A DNA stretch of 64,000 bases from Aquipseudomonas ullengensis. GTDB lineage: Bacteria > Pseudomonadota > Gammaproteobacteria > Pseudomonadales > Pseudomonadaceae. The stretch is taken from assembly GCF_014174475.1 (NCBI RefSeq), contig NZ_JACJUD010000007.1, positions 186,001 to 250,000 of the forward strand, read 5' to 3'. Shown in pieces: positions 8,201-14,677 of the stretch. The position numbers and the translations under genes are program-made. Under the pieces are notes generated by a model, which saw nothing but the letters and a program-made list of their open reading frames with translations, had not been told where the DNA came from and made no database searches. How positions within the stretch are numbered: position 1 is the stretch's first letter; every line of letters starts with the position of its first letter.

Positions 8201-9467
8201 TTCCGGCGCCGGCCCAGGCGACGCTGTCGCCGGCGAGGTTGCCTATGACGGGAGCAGCGTTGGGAATGACGGCTGCCTCGAAATCCAAATTGTCGATTTC
8301 GAAAGCCAGATTGTTGCCTGAGAAGGTAAAGCTGGTGATGTTCTGAAAGTCGGCGTTACCAGATAAGTCTAGGTGCACCAATGTGCCGACCGTACCGTTG
8401 ATGGTAAAGGACTGTGGCGTCCCGCCTTGGGGGGTCAGTTGAATATTTGGGGAGCCGCCAAAGTCATACGCGAGAAAACTGATGCCCGCGAGTTTGAAGG
8501 CACTGCCGTCGGCCGCAGAGATAGTGACGCTCGACAAACCGCCTCTTCCATCCGGTTCTGCGTCCGAAAAGTCAAACATCAGGTTGTTGTTGATGGCTTG
8601 GCCACCTATGCCGCCATCCGCAATGGAGGTTTGGTAAGTGTTGGGACCTACCAGCACATAGCGAATGCCATCCACTACGAAGTTATTGCTCTCGATCACC
8701 GTGTTGGGGGTTTCATCGTCGTAGTCTTCATCTGCCGGCGCGGCGAACAATTCCTTGTAGCTGGCGAGTTCGAGCGATTTGGACTCGACCTGACCTACAC
8801 GGCTCTCCAGCTGCCAATCACCGCCCTTGCTGGCCGCGCCTGTCGCATCGTCAGAGGCCGCTACATCGGCCTGAGTCAGGCGGGCCAGCTCGCTAAGCAG
8901 CGTCGCGCCTTGTTTGCCTTCGCCGGTATCACAGCCATAAATCAGGATGTCGCCATCGGCCGCCAGTGCCGCGCCAATGGCATTCAGTTGCTGGGCGTGC
9001 TGGCCGATGTTCTGGCTGTTCAGCCAGGTATTACCCAGCTCGACCGTGCCTTCCGCACCATGGCTCAGCAGGTGGATGGCATCGACGTCGGAGCGATTCT
9101 TCAGGTAATCGGCGATCTGTTGCAGGCCATCCTTGTTGCTGTCGAGCACCACGACTTCCGTACCGCTCGGGAGCCCGGCGATCAGTGCCTGGACATCCTG
9201 CAACTTGCCATCGACAAACACGATTTCCTGGCGCTGATCAGCCGTAGCCGACGGCGGCGTAGCGGCCGTGGCGTCATGGCTGTCATTGGCGTGGGAGTCG
9301 TTGGGCTGGTCGGTGGGTGCCTTGGCGGCATCCGGCTGTGCGGCGTCGGCTACGGTGGCGGCGACGGCGCCGTCGAACAGCATGCGTGGTTCGAGCGCGG
9401 CCGCAAGAGGCGCACGTTTGGCTGTGTATGGGCTTGCCTGGCGCTTGAACAGGTCCAGAAATTTCAC
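2214..9467 (-). CDS. Giant surface adhesin: LEPR motif, DUF4347, PATR and Ig-like repeats
   Basis: 2417 residues. In order: a short basic N-terminus with the motif LEPRMLFDGA (residues 25-34) instead of a classical signal peptide; a DUF4347 domain (~80-235) with conserved HLLSHG and YGCD; a non-repetitive beta-rich region (~250-410); a cadherin/Ig-like region (~410-560); about eight autotransporter-associated beta-strand (PATR) units with the core GTLTLSGxNxYxG; a passenger-like stretch; six ~102-residue Ig-like repeats (TVTITFSEAVTGLTSADF type); and a Pro-rich then Gly/Ser-rich tail of ~185 residues. I see no RTX nonapeptides, no autotransporter barrel and no LPXTG-like anchor. It is encoded between the M50/HlyD fusion and the TolC-like channel, which suggests these genes export it. 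The likely role is cell-surface attachment or biofilm formation. Domain calls are from sequence; the function is inferred. Confidence 0.85.
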   Translation of the reverse strand: MKFLDLFKRQASPYTAKRAPLAAALEPRMLFDGAVAATVADAAQPDAAKAPTDQPNDSHANDSHDATAATPPSATADQRQEIVFVDGKLQDVQALIAGLPSGTEVVVLDSNKDGLQQIADYLKNRSDVDAIHLLSHGAEGTVELGNTWLNSQNIGQHAQQLNAIGAALAADGDILIYGCDTGEGKQGATLLSELARLTQADVAASDDATGAASKGGDWQLESRVGQVESKSLELASYKELFAAPADEDYDDETPNTVIESNNFVVDGIRYVLVGPNTYQTSIADGGIGGQAINNNLMFDFSDAEPDGRGGLSSVTISAADGSAFKLAGISFLAYDFGGSPNIQLTPQGGTPQSFTINGTVGTLVHLDLSGNADFQNITSFTFSGNNLAFEIDNLDFEAAVIPNAAPVIGNLAGDSVAWAGAGNTVTLDSGGNASLTDTDFGALNSGNGDWSGANLTVQRSGTAITTDTFGFNTSGALFTVSGNQLQSGGLTFATFTNSGGVLSVNYTSSGTTATTALVNDVARHINYRNDTPAGDATVRFTLSDGNSSTTAIVTVTSDTIYVTNTTDTATIDASNGVSFSEAVAIAAADATGSQTIVIAGSLAGQSVSTSAATSLGENLTLNLDAASGSTLSGGTLSIGSGFSLTASNGTGDTATIATALTGAGGLTKTGAGTLTLSGSNSYSGATTLSAGTLTASGGSAIGDSSSVSVASGATLSLSSSESTGNLSGVGTINLGSNTLTSNITADSTFSGDINGTGGLTVSQAGAATFALTLSGANTYTGNTIAMNFGSLRLNGDASVSSSSQLRANGNSVITLLSNQTVGSLFSNNANATINLGAFTLTAGGDNSSTTVSGVIAGTGSLIKQGSGTLTLSGTNTYGGTTTVSAGTLSVASDSNLGSDSVTLASGATLDITGATNIDNAIALSGDAIISNSANATLSGVISGAYTLSKTGASTLTLSNTNTYAGTTVLAGTLSAAGDNNLGSGAVTLESGSTLAVTGATTIDNAVVLSGAASISTSANVTVSGVVSGSGSLTKTGASTLTLSGTNTHTGNVIVSAGGLTLQGGSSIGDGSAVSVAGGATLTLALGNETIGSLLGAGNVSLSYGLTTGGNQASTTFSGVISSTNTSGITKTGSGTFTLSGANTYSGTTTVSAGTLTLNGGSALADTSALNVASGATVALASSETVGSLAGAGSLSLGAFTLSAGGNNTSTTFSGALIGSGGLTKTGNGTLTLSGSNSSTFSGAIGVSGGTLSVASDDNLGAGTVTLAAGSTLSVTGATTIDNAIVLSGGTATVTNSANATLSGNITGAGGLTKAGTSALTLSGTDSYTGATSIDAGSLLLNGALTGTSSTTVASGATLGGSGSIASNVTVNSGGTLAPGNSGAGSMTINGNLDMASGSTLAVDINGATAGTGYDQVIVNGSVDVSGATLAVTHGYTPGPGDTYTIIVNDLADAVTGNFSGLSEGATLTAGGNGTVLATSYIGATGNDVSLTAPLNPTVTSVTATDPNGTYAIGDTITIGVTFSEPVFLSTGTLQLILETGTTDRTISYVSGSGSSTLYFSYTVQAGDTSFDLDYASVSALVANGDTIQSGTFITANLALPTPGAAGSLGANNAIVIDGVRPTAGIVVADTALGVGETSTVTITFSEAVSGLTTTDFTVANGVLSDLSSGDGGITWTATLTPTTSFQDATNFIRLNNAGYIDAAGNTGSGSTDSNNYAVDTLRPNASIVVDDAALAIGETSTVTITFTEAVTGLSTANFIVANGVLSNLTTSDNITWTATFTPTAAVNDATNLITLDNTGYTDDAGNTGSGSTDSNNYAIDSLRPNASIVVADTALVAGETSLVTITFSEAVTGLTSADFTVANGALSGLSSSDGGITWTATLTPSSSVQDATNFIRLNNAGYTDLAGNAGVGSTDSNNYTVDTLRPSASIVVADTALAAGETSTVTIAFSEAVTGLTSADFTVANGSLSSLSSNDGGITWTATFIPTASVEDTSNVITLDNTGYTDNAGNTGSGSTDSNNYAIDSLRPNASIVVADTALAAGETSTVTITFSEAVTGLTSADFTVANGSLSGLSSNDGGITWTATFTPSANLNDASNVITLDNTGYIDLAGNAGVGNTDSNNYAIDSLRPNASIVVANTALAAGETSTVTITFSEAVTGLTSADFTVANGSLSGLSSSDGGITWTATFTPSANLDDASNVIILDNTGYTDLAGNAGVGSTNSNNYAIDTVQALVIDNGDPEFRANPPSPPAAPPSAPSLPAMPSPPPASTESPLIPPPLFEAPTLGSGIPTLGNIFIKNGALAPSFIAQVFASSSSDIGGDGSGAGFLGFGGGDGGVFGSSTLSSIFGSDPMQESEQLEVFDGKKWGSSEGTGRGGSGAFGAPTLGQQLHELHESEQRQVHEIALALGQFEIAKAHA
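2780..4610 (-). repeat. Six tandem ~305-bp repeats encoding Ig-like domains
   Basis: Inside the adhesin gene, six head-to-tail units each encode about 102 residues running from a RPNASIVVADTAL-type start to an SNNYAIDSL-type end. The two units nearest the 3' end of the gene (about 2800-3105 and 3106-3410) are almost identical at DNA level and the others more diverged. This indicates recent duplication or gene conversion and potential for copy-number change. Confidence 0.9.
5440..7490 (-). repeat. About eight PATR (autotransporter-associated beta-strand) repeats
   Basis: Inside the adhesin gene, eight units of ~80-100 residues carry the core G-T-L-T-L-S-G-x-N-x-Y-x-G followed by a T/S-A-G-T-L motif, typical of PATR units that build a beta-helical passenger. 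Spacing is irregular and DNA identity between units is moderate, so they are older than the Ig-like repeats of the same gene. Confidence 0.8.
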
Positions 9468-9562
9468 AAGAACCTCCGTGTCGCTACTGCGGACTGGATC
9501 AAATTATTTGGGGAACTATCGGGGAAAGTGCCGGTCTCGCGCAACTTTCTTTGTCTGTCGGG

Positions 9563-11659
9563 TCAGAAACCGCTCTCGCGCACACCCAGTGCCGCCACCC
9601 GCCGCCAGACGAAACCCAGCACCGATTCACCTTTGCCATCCAGCACCACCCGGCCACGCAGCGGCTGGGCAGGGGCGGGCAGGCTGTCGAGCAGGCGCAG
9701 CTGGACGCCATATTGCGCCTGCACCGGTTCCGCTTCCTGTTGGGCGTTGCGGCGTACGGCAATCGGGCCGTGGTGGTCGGAGGTCAGCGCCTCCAGCTGG
9801 ATATGCGCGGCACCGGTGGCATCCACTTCGTCCAGGCTCACCCGCGGCGCCGAGCGGGCAGGGTCGTCGGCGATAAAGCGACCTTCGGCACCCGGTTCGA
9901 CGCGCCAGAGTTCCTCTTCCGGCAAATAACCACGCAGACGCAGGCCGGACTCGACCACACGAGCCAGCACGGTTTGCGGCGATAGCCAGCGGCCGGGTTG
10001 CAGCGCTGGCAGCAGGTCGCGTACCACGCCGGCAGCCGGGGCGCGCAGCTGCAGGCGCTCGCGTTGTGCCGCCAGGCCACGGTATTCGGCCACGGCCTCG
10101 GCCAGTTGCTGTTCGAGTACACCGACATCGGCAATGGTTTCACTGCGCCCGGCTTGGCGGCGTAGCTGCAGCTGCAGGGTGTTGATCTGGCTGCGCACGA
10201 TGCTTTGGCGCGAGTCCAGGTCGGGGGACTCCAGCTCCAGCAGCAGGGCATTCTTGTCGACGGCCTGGCCATCCTGCACATGCAGTTGCTTGAGGCGCGC
10301 CGGCAGCGGTGCGTGCAGGGCGGTGCTGCGCGAGGCTTCGAGCAGCGCCGGCACCTCAACCGCGCTGCGCCAGGGCACCAGCAGCACGGCGAGCAGTACC
10401 AGCAAGCCGATGCCGAGGAGGAAGACTTTGCCGGGGTGTGCCTGGTCGCGGCGTTTGCTCCACTCCTGCATCTCGCGCCAGATCGGCAGGGCGATGAACC
10501 AGAGCAGTTCGACCAGCATCAGGAAGATGCCGAGCAGCTTGAAGAACATGTGGTAGACCGCCAGGGCGATGCCGAGGAACAGCGCCGCGCGCCACAGCCA
10601 GGAGCCGTATCCCCAGATCAGCAGCTTGCGCTGCATGCTGGGTGACCAGGGCTCCGGTGCTGGTTCGCCGTAGCCGAACAGGGCCTCGCGCAGGTGCCAG
10701 CGGCACAGGGCGAATCCGCGTCCCTGCAAGTTGTCGACGCCCCACAGGTCGCTGAGCAGGAAATAGCCATCGAAGCGCATGAACGGGTTGAGGTTGATCA
10801 CCAGGGTGGTGATCCAGGTGGCGCTGGCCAGCATGAAGGCGGCCGTGCGTGCTGGCCCATCGGGTAACAGCGACCAGGCGAGCAGGGCGATACAGGCCAG
10901 CAGCAGTTCGGCCATCACACCGCCGGCACCGATCAGCAGGCGTGAACGTCGATCATTGACGCGCCAGGCGTCGCTGACGTCGGTGTAGAACATCGGCAGC
11001 ATGACCATGAAGGCCAGCCCCATGCTCTGCACCCGGCAGCCGGCGCGCTTGGCCATGTAGGCATGGCCGAACTCGTGGCACAGCTTGGCGAAGGTCAGGG
11101 CAATACCGAACGATAGCGCGCCGCCCAGGCTGAACAGGTGCGGAAAGGTGGCGATGAAGCGTTCCCAGTCGCGCGCGGCGAGGAACACGCCAAGGCTCAG
11201 GAGCAGCGGCAGGCCGAAGCGCAGTAGGTTCGGGCCATAGCGGCGCAGCCAGGGCCAGGTGCGATCGAGAAAGGCATCCGGGCGCCACAGCGGAATACGG
11301 AAGAACAGGTACTGGTGCAGCAGGCTTTGCCACAGCCCATGGCGTTGTTGAGCAGCCTTGGGCGCATAGCTTTCGCGCTGCTCGGCATCCAGTGCGGCAA
11401 TCAGGTCATTGCCGCGCAGAAAACGCAGCAGTTCTTCCAGTTCGGCGCCGCCAAGCGGCATGCCCGGCTCGCGATTGGCGGCCTCTAGCACGCGCTCTGC
11501 ATCGCTCAGTTGCCAGTGGCGCAGCAGGCGCATCGCCGCTGCGCCCAGTTTGAAGTAGCGCCCGCGCAAGGGGTCGGCCAGGGTCCATTGCGGCGCGCCA
11601 TCCAGGGCGGCAACGGCCGGGGAGAGCTGCAGGTCGGCGCGCAGCGCTGGCAGCTGCAT
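9563..11659 (-). CDS. M50 (site-2-like) metalloprotease fused to HlyD-type adaptor
   Basis: 698 residues. An N-terminal soluble part (1-130), possibly winged-helix/PqqD-like, is followed by several membrane segments. A zinc-protease motif HEFGH (195-199) and the second M50 motif around NPFMRFDGYF (291-300) are both intact. More membrane segments run to ~430. Residues 430-698 form a HlyD/biotinyl-lipoyl-like periplasmic adaptor with a central coiled coil. It lacks the PDZ domains of RseP. Its ATG directly abuts the TAA of the GAF/HlyD gene upstream, and the adhesin gene follows after 95 bp. Family knowledge: M50 enzymes cut substrates within or near the membrane, and HlyD adaptors bridge to TolC. 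Inference: it processes or feeds the adhesin through the TolC-like channel in place of an ABC exporter. Confidence 0.88.
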   Translation of the reverse strand: MQLPALRADLQLSPAVAALDGAPQWTLADPLRGRYFKLGAAAMRLLRHWQLSDAERVLEAANREPGMPLGGAELEELLRFLRGNDLIAALDAEQRESYAPKAAQQRHGLWQSLLHQYLFFRIPLWRPDAFLDRTWPWLRRYGPNLLRFGLPLLLSLGVFLAARDWERFIATFPHLFSLGGALSFGIALTFAKLCHEFGHAYMAKRAGCRVQSMGLAFMVMLPMFYTDVSDAWRVNDRRSRLLIGAGGVMAELLLACIALLAWSLLPDGPARTAAFMLASATWITTLVINLNPFMRFDGYFLLSDLWGVDNLQGRGFALCRWHLREALFGYGEPAPEPWSPSMQRKLLIWGYGSWLWRAALFLGIALAVYHMFFKLLGIFLMLVELLWFIALPIWREMQEWSKRRDQAHPGKVFLLGIGLLVLLAVLLVPWRSAVEVPALLEASRSTALHAPLPARLKQLHVQDGQAVDKNALLLELESPDLDSRQSIVRSQINTLQLQLRRQAGRSETIADVGVLEQQLAEAVAEYRGLAAQRERLQLRAPAAGVVRDLLPALQPGRWLSPQTVLARVVESGLRLRGYLPEEELWRVEPGAEGRFIADDPARSAPRVSLDEVDATGAAHIQLEALTSDHHGPIAVRRNAQQEAEPVQAQYGVQLRLLDSLPAPAQPLRGRVVLDGKGESVLGFVWRRVAALGVRESGF

Positions 11660-12979
11660 TTACAGACCTACCGTCTGGCGCAGGGCTGCCAGCGGACGGC
11701 GTAATAGATAGAGGGCCAGCGGGCCGCGCTCACCGAACAGTTTTGCCGTGCCGCGCAGGCCGATGCGCGGCGGCGCTTCGCTGAATTCGGCGTCCAGGCG
11801 GTAGGCCAGTTGCCCGCTGGCGGTTTGCTGCGCCTCGTAGGCGCTGCGCTGCAGGTGTGCGGTGTGACGATGCAGCGGATCGCTGTCGAGGAACAGGGCG
11901 ACTTCAGCCCCTGGCTTGAAGTCCAGGGCATCGCCGACTGCCAGCTCGATGCGCAGCTCGGCCTGATCCGGCGCGGCGATTTCCATCAGCCGCTCGCCGG
12001 TCTGTACCGGCTTGCCGATCCAGCGCTGGGCGTCGGCGAACACTGCGATGCCGTCGCGCTCGGCGCGTACCTCGGTACGGGCCAGCAACTGGCGGGCGTA
12101 ATCACGCTCGGCGCGCTTCTGCTCGACGCGCGCTGCGAACAGGTCGATCCGTGCACTCGATTCGGCATCGCTGAAGGCGCGCTGTGAGTTGGCCTTGAGC
12201 TCGGCCTCGGCCACATTCAGGCTGCGCTCGGCGACATCGGCCTGGGCCTTGATGCTGGTGGCGTCGAAGCGCAGCAGCACATCACCCTTGCGCACTGTCT
12301 GGTTGGGCTTGACCAGGAACTCGGCGATTACCCCGTCCAACGGTGCGGCCACCACCTGGCCGCCCAGCGGCACTACTTCCGCTGGGGCCAGCACCGATTG
12401 GCGTACCGGCAGCAGAAGCAATAGAAGTGCGGCAGCGACTATTGCCGCGATCTTCTTGCGCGGCCAGCGCAAGCGCCAGGGTTTACCTGGTTGCAGGGCC
12501 AGCCAGGCATGGCTGTAGGCATCGCCGAGCTGACTGAGCAGGGCCTGCTCGGCCTCGCTCCAGGGCTGTTCGCGGGCAATCCACAGGCCACCGAAGGGTT
12601 GTTGCCGGCGATCGGTCAGCGGCAGCCAGAATGCCGTGCCGGCCGACAGGCTTTGCCAGTCGGCCTGGGCTTGCGCGTTGAGGCTGTCGGTAGCGACCAC
12701 TTGGGCCTGGGCGGAGCGGCCCTGGGCCAACAACTGGCCGGCCGCATTTTCGACGAAGGCGACAAAGGGCGCATTCGGCTCGACCACGCTGATGCCGGTG
12801 AGGGCGCGTGCCTTGCCGGCGATCAGCAGGGCAGCATGGCGGTAGCCGAACAGCCCCTGGGCATCGTTGACCATGGCGTAGGCCAGGCTGTCGATATCCT
12901 TGGCGGCGCGGGCCTGCCGTTCGAGGGCGAGAAACTGGGCGAATACCCGTTCGGCCAGGCCCGGTACCTGCGCGGTCAT
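11660..12979 (-). CDS. GAF-like domain / TM / HlyD-type adaptor fusion
   Basis: 439 residues. Residues 1-160 form a soluble cytoplasmic domain with a GAF-like pattern (a helix, then AMVNDAQGLFGYRHAALLI, then an FWLPLTDRRQQPFGGLWIA-like strand pair). One strongly hydrophobic helix lies at ~176-192. Residues 195-430 are a HlyD-type adaptor with a barrel-sandwich lipoyl half (VVAAPLDGVIAEFLVKPNQ), a coiled-coil hairpin and a beta-barrel. Its ATG overlaps the upstream stop by 4 bp (ATGA), and the M50/HlyD gene begins immediately after its stop, so translation is probably coupled. The adaptor role between inner membrane and TolC-like channel is well supported. The cytoplasmic domain may recognise substrate or sense a ligand, which is inference. 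Confidence 0.82.
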   Translation of the reverse strand: MTAQVPGLAERVFAQFLALERQARAAKDIDSLAYAMVNDAQGLFGYRHAALLIAGKARALTGISVVEPNAPFVAFVENAAGQLLAQGRSAQAQVVATDSLNAQAQADWQSLSAGTAFWLPLTDRRQQPFGGLWIAREQPWSEAEQALLSQLGDAYSHAWLALQPGKPWRLRWPRKKIAAIVAAALLLLLLPVRQSVLAPAEVVPLGGQVVAAPLDGVIAEFLVKPNQTVRKGDVLLRFDATSIKAQADVAERSLNVAEAELKANSQRAFSDAESSARIDLFAARVEQKRAERDYARQLLARTEVRAERDGIAVFADAQRWIGKPVQTGERLMEIAAPDQAELRIELAVGDALDFKPGAEVALFLDSDPLHRHTAHLQRSAYEAQQTASGQLAYRLDAEFSEAPPRIGLRGTAKLFGERGPLALYLLRRPLAALRQTVGL

Positions 12980-13761
12980 GGCGCCTCCGCGAAGTGCGCG
13001 CTACCGCTCATGCCGGCTAGCAGGCCGTTCGTTTCGCTGGGCAGGCTGCCGATCAGCAGCAAGGTCTGGCTGCCTTCGTCGATACGCGCGCCGAGACGTT
13101 TGACTTCGACCTGCAGCGGCTGGCCGGTTTCGTCCGGGGTGAACTGGAAGTGCTCGCCGGGCTTGAGTCGGCCGAGCCAGCTCGACGGCACCAGCAGGTG
13201 CACTTCCAGGGTGCGGTTGTCGACGATCTCCAGCAGTGGCGTGCCGCCGGCCACGCTTTCATGGGGCTGTACCTTGCGCTGTACCACGCGGCCATTGAAC
13301 GGCGCCGTGACGCTGCAGCGCTTGACCTGTACCTGGTAGACCTGGGCCTCGGCCTGTGCTTGCGCTTGTTTAGCCTCGGCCAGCGCCACTTCGAAACGGC
13401 CGACCGAGTTGAGTGCGGCCAGTTGTTTGTTATGGCTGAGCTCTTCGCGGGCGGCGCGCACGGCGGCTTGGGAGGCATTCAACTGAGCCTGGTAGGCACT
13501 GCAGTCGAAGCGCACCAGCACGTCGCCTTTCTTGAAGTCCTGGCCATCGGCGTAGGGCATTTCGACGATGCGCCCGGCCAGTTCGCTGGACAGCATGGCC
13601 TGGTCGCGGGCGCGCAGCACGCCACGAACGCTGCGTTCGGCTGGGGTGGAGATGCTGGTGGGGCTGTCGAGCAGTGGGTCGCTCGCGGGGTTGGTGGCTT
13701 GCGCACTTGCGGCGCAAAGCAGGCTGGCAGCCGCGCAGGCCCAGCTGACTGTTCGGTGCAT
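12976..13761 (-). CDS. Periplasmic HlyD/AcrA-type adaptor subunit
   Basis: 261 residues, with an N-terminal signal peptide (hydrophobic ~5-22, ending near SAQA) and no further membrane helix. The lipoyl-like half (LSSELAGRIVEMPYADGQDF), a short coiled-coil hairpin (residues ~95-150) and the second lipoyl half (SVTAPFNGRVVQRKVQPHES) identify a membrane-fusion-protein family member, shorter than AcrA or HlyD. It is the first gene of the minus-strand export locus and overlaps the next gene by 4 bp. The likely role is a soluble adaptor that joins the two membrane-anchored HlyD proteins in contacting the TolC-like channel. The exact stoichiometry and partner are inferred from context. Confidence 0.85.
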   Translation of the reverse strand: MHRTVSWACAAASLLCAASAQATNPASDPLLDSPTSISTPAERSVRGVLRARDQAMLSSELAGRIVEMPYADGQDFKKGDVLVRFDCSAYQAQLNASQAAVRAAREELSHNKQLAALNSVGRFEVALAEAKQAQAQAEAQVYQVQVKRCSVTAPFNGRVVQRKVQPHESVAGGTPLLEIVDNRTLEVHLLVPSSWLGRLKPGEHFQFTPDETGQPLQVEVKRLGARIDEGSQTLLLIGSLPSETNGLLAGMSGSAHFAEAP

Positions 13762-13827
13762 CTGTGCACTCCGGCAACTTTTTATTGCGCGCAGTGTACG
13801 GAAGAAGCGTGAGCGCGCAAACGCCGC

Positions 13828-13947
13828 TCAGCGTTTGGCCAGCGCTCGCCCGGCGACGAAGGACAGCAGCACTGAACCGGTGGCGCAGATCAGGCTGGCG
13901 GCAAGTGCATAGCTGGGCAGGGCGGCTCTGAGGGTCAGGCTGCCGCT
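13828..13947 (-). pseudogene. Possible 3' remnant of a membrane transporter gene
   Basis: After the stop codon of the 201-residue gene, the same frame continues to a TGA at 13828-13830 and encodes about 40 residues. These contain a hydrophobic helix (SYALAASLICATGSVLLSF) and a basic end (AGRALAKR), as in the last helix of an MFS-type transporter. There is no start codon or upstream part, so if real it is a remnant left by deletion. The call rests only on composition and could be chance. Confidence 0.3.
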
Positions 13948-13950
13948 CTG

Positions 13951-14556
13951 TTATTGCGCAGCAGTGGGCTTGCCGCTGGACCATTGTTGCAGGGCCTTGA
14001 CCCGCGTCTGGCTCTCGCTCAGCGGCTTGTTCAGGTCTGCTTCGTAGTCTTCCAGCCAGCTGCGCGAGCCGGCGATCATGCCGGCCAGGTCGCGCATGCC
14101 GTTTTTCAGCGCGGTGATGCTTTGCTGGTAGTTCTGTTCCTGGCCGATCAGCACGCTCGCCACTTGCTGGATGGTGGCGCGGTCGGGGCGGCTGGGTGCT
14201 GCAGCGGCCGGCGGGGTAGTGGTTGCCGGTGCTGGCGGGCTGCTTTGCGCCAGGGCGATCAGCGACTGCTGGTTTTTCAGTTGTTGCTGGAAGGCGGCGA
14301 CTTGCTGCTCCACGGCCACCAGGCGTTTTTCCAGGGCGACGACGCTGGCCTCGCTCGCTACAGCCTCGGGCTTTTCAGGCTCGTCGCTACCACCGCTGAA
14401 TACGGCGATGAGCACCACAACCAGCAGGAGCAACACCAGGCCGCCAGCCAGGCCGAAGATCAGCAGGCGGTTGAGTTTGGCGCTCTTTTCCAGCAGCTCG
14501 ATGCGCTGTTGATCGCCCAGTATTTCGTTGACGCTGGTGGTGCTGTCATCGCTCAT
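13951..14556 (-). CDS. Membrane-anchored coiled-coil protein, unknown function
   Basis: 201 residues. A short N-terminal cytoplasmic segment is followed by one very hydrophobic helix (~30-54) and an outward-facing part. That part contains a coiled coil (~72-108, EKRLVAVEQQVAAFQQQLKN), a Pro/Ala linker and a C-terminal helical region. I do not recognise a named family. It is co-directional with, and 189 bp upstream of, the HlyD/M50/adhesin locus. It could be an accessory inner-membrane component, but the gap and the intervening remnant argue that it may be independent. Confidence 0.7.
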   Translation of the reverse strand: MSDDSTTSVNEILGDQQRIELLEKSAKLNRLLIFGLAGGLVLLLLVVVLIAVFSGGSDEPEKPEAVASEASVVALEKRLVAVEQQVAAFQQQLKNQQSLIALAQSSPPAPATTTPPAAAAPSRPDRATIQQVASVLIGQEQNYQQSITALKNGMRDLAGMIAGSRSWLEDYEADLNKPLSESQTRVKALQQWSSGKPTAAQ

Positions 14557-14677
14557 GGTGCTGCCCCTGTTGTGATTATTGTCGTGGTAGTGGCCTGAAG
14601 GATGTCATTGTGCCACTACTGTGACGTCGCCATGCCTGGCATGGACACAATAGGCGTTGCAGAGCGGTGTGTCCCTT

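Noticed and set aside
9563..11659. M50 protein as the RseP-type regulator protease
   Set aside because: It has no PDZ domains, carries a HlyD adaptor domain and sits in an export locus.
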